64,000 nt of DNA from Prorocentrum cordatum (Eukaryota > Sar > Dinophyceae > Prorocentrales > Prorocentraceae): the NCBI GenBank assembly GCA_963575745.1, contig CAUYUJ010015510.1, positions 40,001-104,000 of the forward strand, read 5' to 3'. Below, piece by piece: positions 62,441 through 64,000 of the stretch (position 1 is the stretch's first letter; every line of letters begins with the position of its first letter). The translations under genes and the position numbers were made by a program. Below the pieces are notes generated by a model. That model was not told the origin of the DNA, made no database searches, and saw only the letters and a program-made list of their open reading frames with translations.

Positions 62441-62585
62441 CAGGCCAACGGCAAGAGGGAAGAATCGGGGGGCGAAGAGAGGGCGGAAAGCAAGGGGAGA
62501 GGAGGAGGGAAGAGAGGAGGCGGGAAGGGAGGGGAAGAGGATGCGACCACAGTGTTCTATTCAAAAGGAGTACCCAACGCAGGAG
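62440..62585 (+). mobile_element. Right flank of the composite satellite family attached to the 101-bp array
   Basis: G/A-rich AGGGAAGAG...GGGGAAGAGG, then TTCTATTCAAAAGGAGTACC and CAACGCAGGAG correspond to the right flanks of S2 and S3 (TCTTCAAAACGAGGACCCAA, CACAGGATGG), but the adjacent tandem unit is different. Confidence 0.5.
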
Positions 62586-62884
62586 AGTCGAGCGAAACAA
62601 CTCGCGCTGGTGTTCTTGCGGATCCTTAAGACAACCATGTTTTTTATATACAAATCAAACATGTCAGAATTTACTACCACGCGGGCTTCGCGCGCGCGTG
62701 TCGAAATCGTTCGAACGCCCTTGCGCGCGTGCTGTCGCGCGGGTCCGTTGCAACATATGCGACGAAGTGCACGCGCGCGCGTCGTCGCGCGCGCATGCCG
62801 AAATGCGTCGTAAACCTTTGGCTTCGTAGCGGTTACAGAACCGAGTGTCCAACAAACATATAAAACACACATGGTGTCGCAGCA

Positions 62885-63050
62885 CCCGTTATACATATAC
62901 ATATGTATATACATGTATACATATGTATACACATGTATGTATGTGTGTGTGCATGTATGTCTGTATATATATATATATATGTATGTGTATGTATGTGTGT
63001 ATGTGTGCATGTGCATATATGTATGTATACATAGAGAGAGAGAGAGAGAG
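62885..63050. repeat. (TATG)n / (TA)n / (GA)n microsatellites
   Basis: CATATGTATATACATGTATA text, then TATATATATA and GTATGTGTATGTATG, ending in GAGAGAGAGAGAGA. Confidence 0.95.
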
Positions 63051-63754
63051 AAAACGACAGTCGCGTTCATGGGAACGTTCAAGAAATTTATAATATGTCT
63101 TGCTTGTTCAGCGATTTCTGCCAAACGGGCCACTCGCGCCGCATGTCCAAATCATTCGAACGCCCTCGCGCGCGTGCTGAGGGGGGGGGGCATGTTCCGC
63201 GTCAGATAGTGCCATGCGGGCCACTCTCGCGCGTCGGCCGCGCGCGCGCGTCGAACTCTTTCTAACACCTTCATCGCCGACGCGAGGACGCCGTCATCGT
63301 CGTCGGCGCGATCAGCATCGGCGCCGTCACTGGCCGTGCTGTCGCCGCTGTTATCATCGTCGCCAGCACCGCTACTATCATCATCGTGTCTACAGTTGTC
63401 GACGTTGCCATGATACCGCGCCCGCCCAAGTCGCCGACTCGCACTGAAGTGCCCGCTGGGATGTGCCCAACGGTCAGCGCCACCGCGGCCGCGTCGGTCG
63501 CGCCACACTAGCTGGCCGCTGCGCGCGCGAGGATGCGCGGGCTAGCGCGACCGTTGAGATGCACCAGCCAGCACCAAGCACTCATCGCAATCGCCGCCGA
63601 ATGGGGTTTGCAAACCAAGTTGCGGGTGGGTGAGTGGGATGTTTGCGCGAGCAGTGGAGCGTACAGCTTTTAGTTGAGCATTGGTGGATTGCACAATACA
63701 GAGTGCACCCGATAGATTCTCCACCAGAAAATTTGGACCCCCCAGATTATCAGT

Positions 63755-64000
63755 TTGCCTTTGTTCCCAACCATTTTGCGGTGTGTCCTCGTTTGAAGAT
63801 GGAGCGCCCCGCGTTCACTCTGTTCTCCTTCCCCTTGTTTCCTTCCTCTCTTCTGTAGTTGCATGTGGGCGTCACGCCCTTTTCGGCATACCCTCACAAG
63901 TTTCGTGGCCCCGTAGGGAGCTCCACCGCAGGTCCCGTTGTTGCAATTCGCATGTGGGCGTCACGCCCGTTTCGGCACACGCGTTACACGCTTCGTGGCC
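63755..64000 (-). mobile_element. Composite satellite element S4, reverse, runs off the window
   Basis: CCCAACCATTTTGCGGTGTG, TCCTCGTTTGAAGATGGAGC and CCCCGCGTTC match the reverse complement of the right flank of S2. TTTCGTGGCCCCGTAGGGAG, CTCCACCGCAGGTCCC and GTCACGCCCGTTTCGGCACA are units of the 90-bp type. Confidence 0.75.

Larger units (their letters stand above)
57700..63690. repeat. Higher-order repeat of alternating modules A and B
   Basis: Module B (about 57800-58150, 59220-59690, 60400-60880, 63230-63690) contains CATCGTCGTCGGC-type text, AGCGGTCAGCGCCACCGCGG, CTAGCTGGCCGCTG and GGTTTTGCAAAC...GGGATGTTTGC. Module A (about 58200-59150, 59690-60350, 60880-61260, 62580-63180) contains GCGCGCGTCGTCGCGCGCGC, CAAAATCGAGTGTCC, TTTCGCAACGCGG, and CGAAATCGTTCGAACGCCC. 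About 200 bp at 58640-58840 and 59813-60015 are nearly identical. Open frames over both modules vary between copies, so I do not call genes. Confidence 0.75.

Noticed and set aside
1-64000. tRNA, rRNA, snRNA or SL-RNA genes
   Set aside because: No recognisable tRNA arms, rRNA core sequence or SL-RNA gene (SL followed by a GT donor and Sm site) was seen; the SL at 42640 is followed by a second SL piece instead.

Overview
The window looks like nuclear DNA of a dinoflagellate. The strongest sign is a genomic copy of the dinoflagellate spliced-leader sequence at 42640-42661, followed directly by a second, shortened copy, at the 5' end of a non-LTR retrotransposon. Supporting signs are exons bounded by GT, GC and probably GA donors, several decayed LINE lineages, a PIF1-like helicase remnant, and very sparse coding sequence in a mass of microsatellites, minisatellites and inverted repeats. 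No rRNA, tRNA, CRISPR or bacterial operon was seen.

Layout. 1-6 kb: decayed LINE endonuclease (minus strand) and minisatellites. 6-14.4 kb: tandem repeats, a broken PIF1-type helicase (9.2-10.2 kb), an array of a 77-bp satellite, a broken gene of unknown family with internal ~235-bp repeats (12.1-13.1 kb) and a LINE reverse-transcriptase pseudogene (13.3-14.3 kb). 14.7 kb: a 100-base gap. 15.9-23.5 kb: two more copies of the composite satellite element, 'CCCAAGAG' dispersed repeats, (GAT)n and (GGA)n blocks and a four-module duplication. 23.8-35 kb: small inverted-repeat elements, unassigned open frames, a zinc-ribbon retroelement ORF (29.7-31.0 kb), a ~389-bp tandem duplication and another RT pseudogene.

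35.7-52.1 kb holds the main host gene: dispersed plus-strand exons that in order match the first transmembrane half of an ABCC/MRP-type ABC transporter. Its introns share sequence blocks with each other, resembling introner-type intron families, and the ~10.9-kb central intron carries a nearly complete 4.8-kb LINE (coiled coil, RRM-like region, APE endonuclease, RT, zinc knuckle) tagged with spliced-leader relics. The nucleotide-binding domains were not found here.

53-57 kb has only weak candidate exons. 57.7-63.7 kb is a higher-order repeat of two alternating modules rich in CGCGCG, interrupted by a 101-bp tandem array. The last 250 bp start another composite satellite element. Apart from the transporter and the LINE, almost every protein-like trace is a broken mobile-element relic. 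Exon borders and repeat borders were judged by eye.
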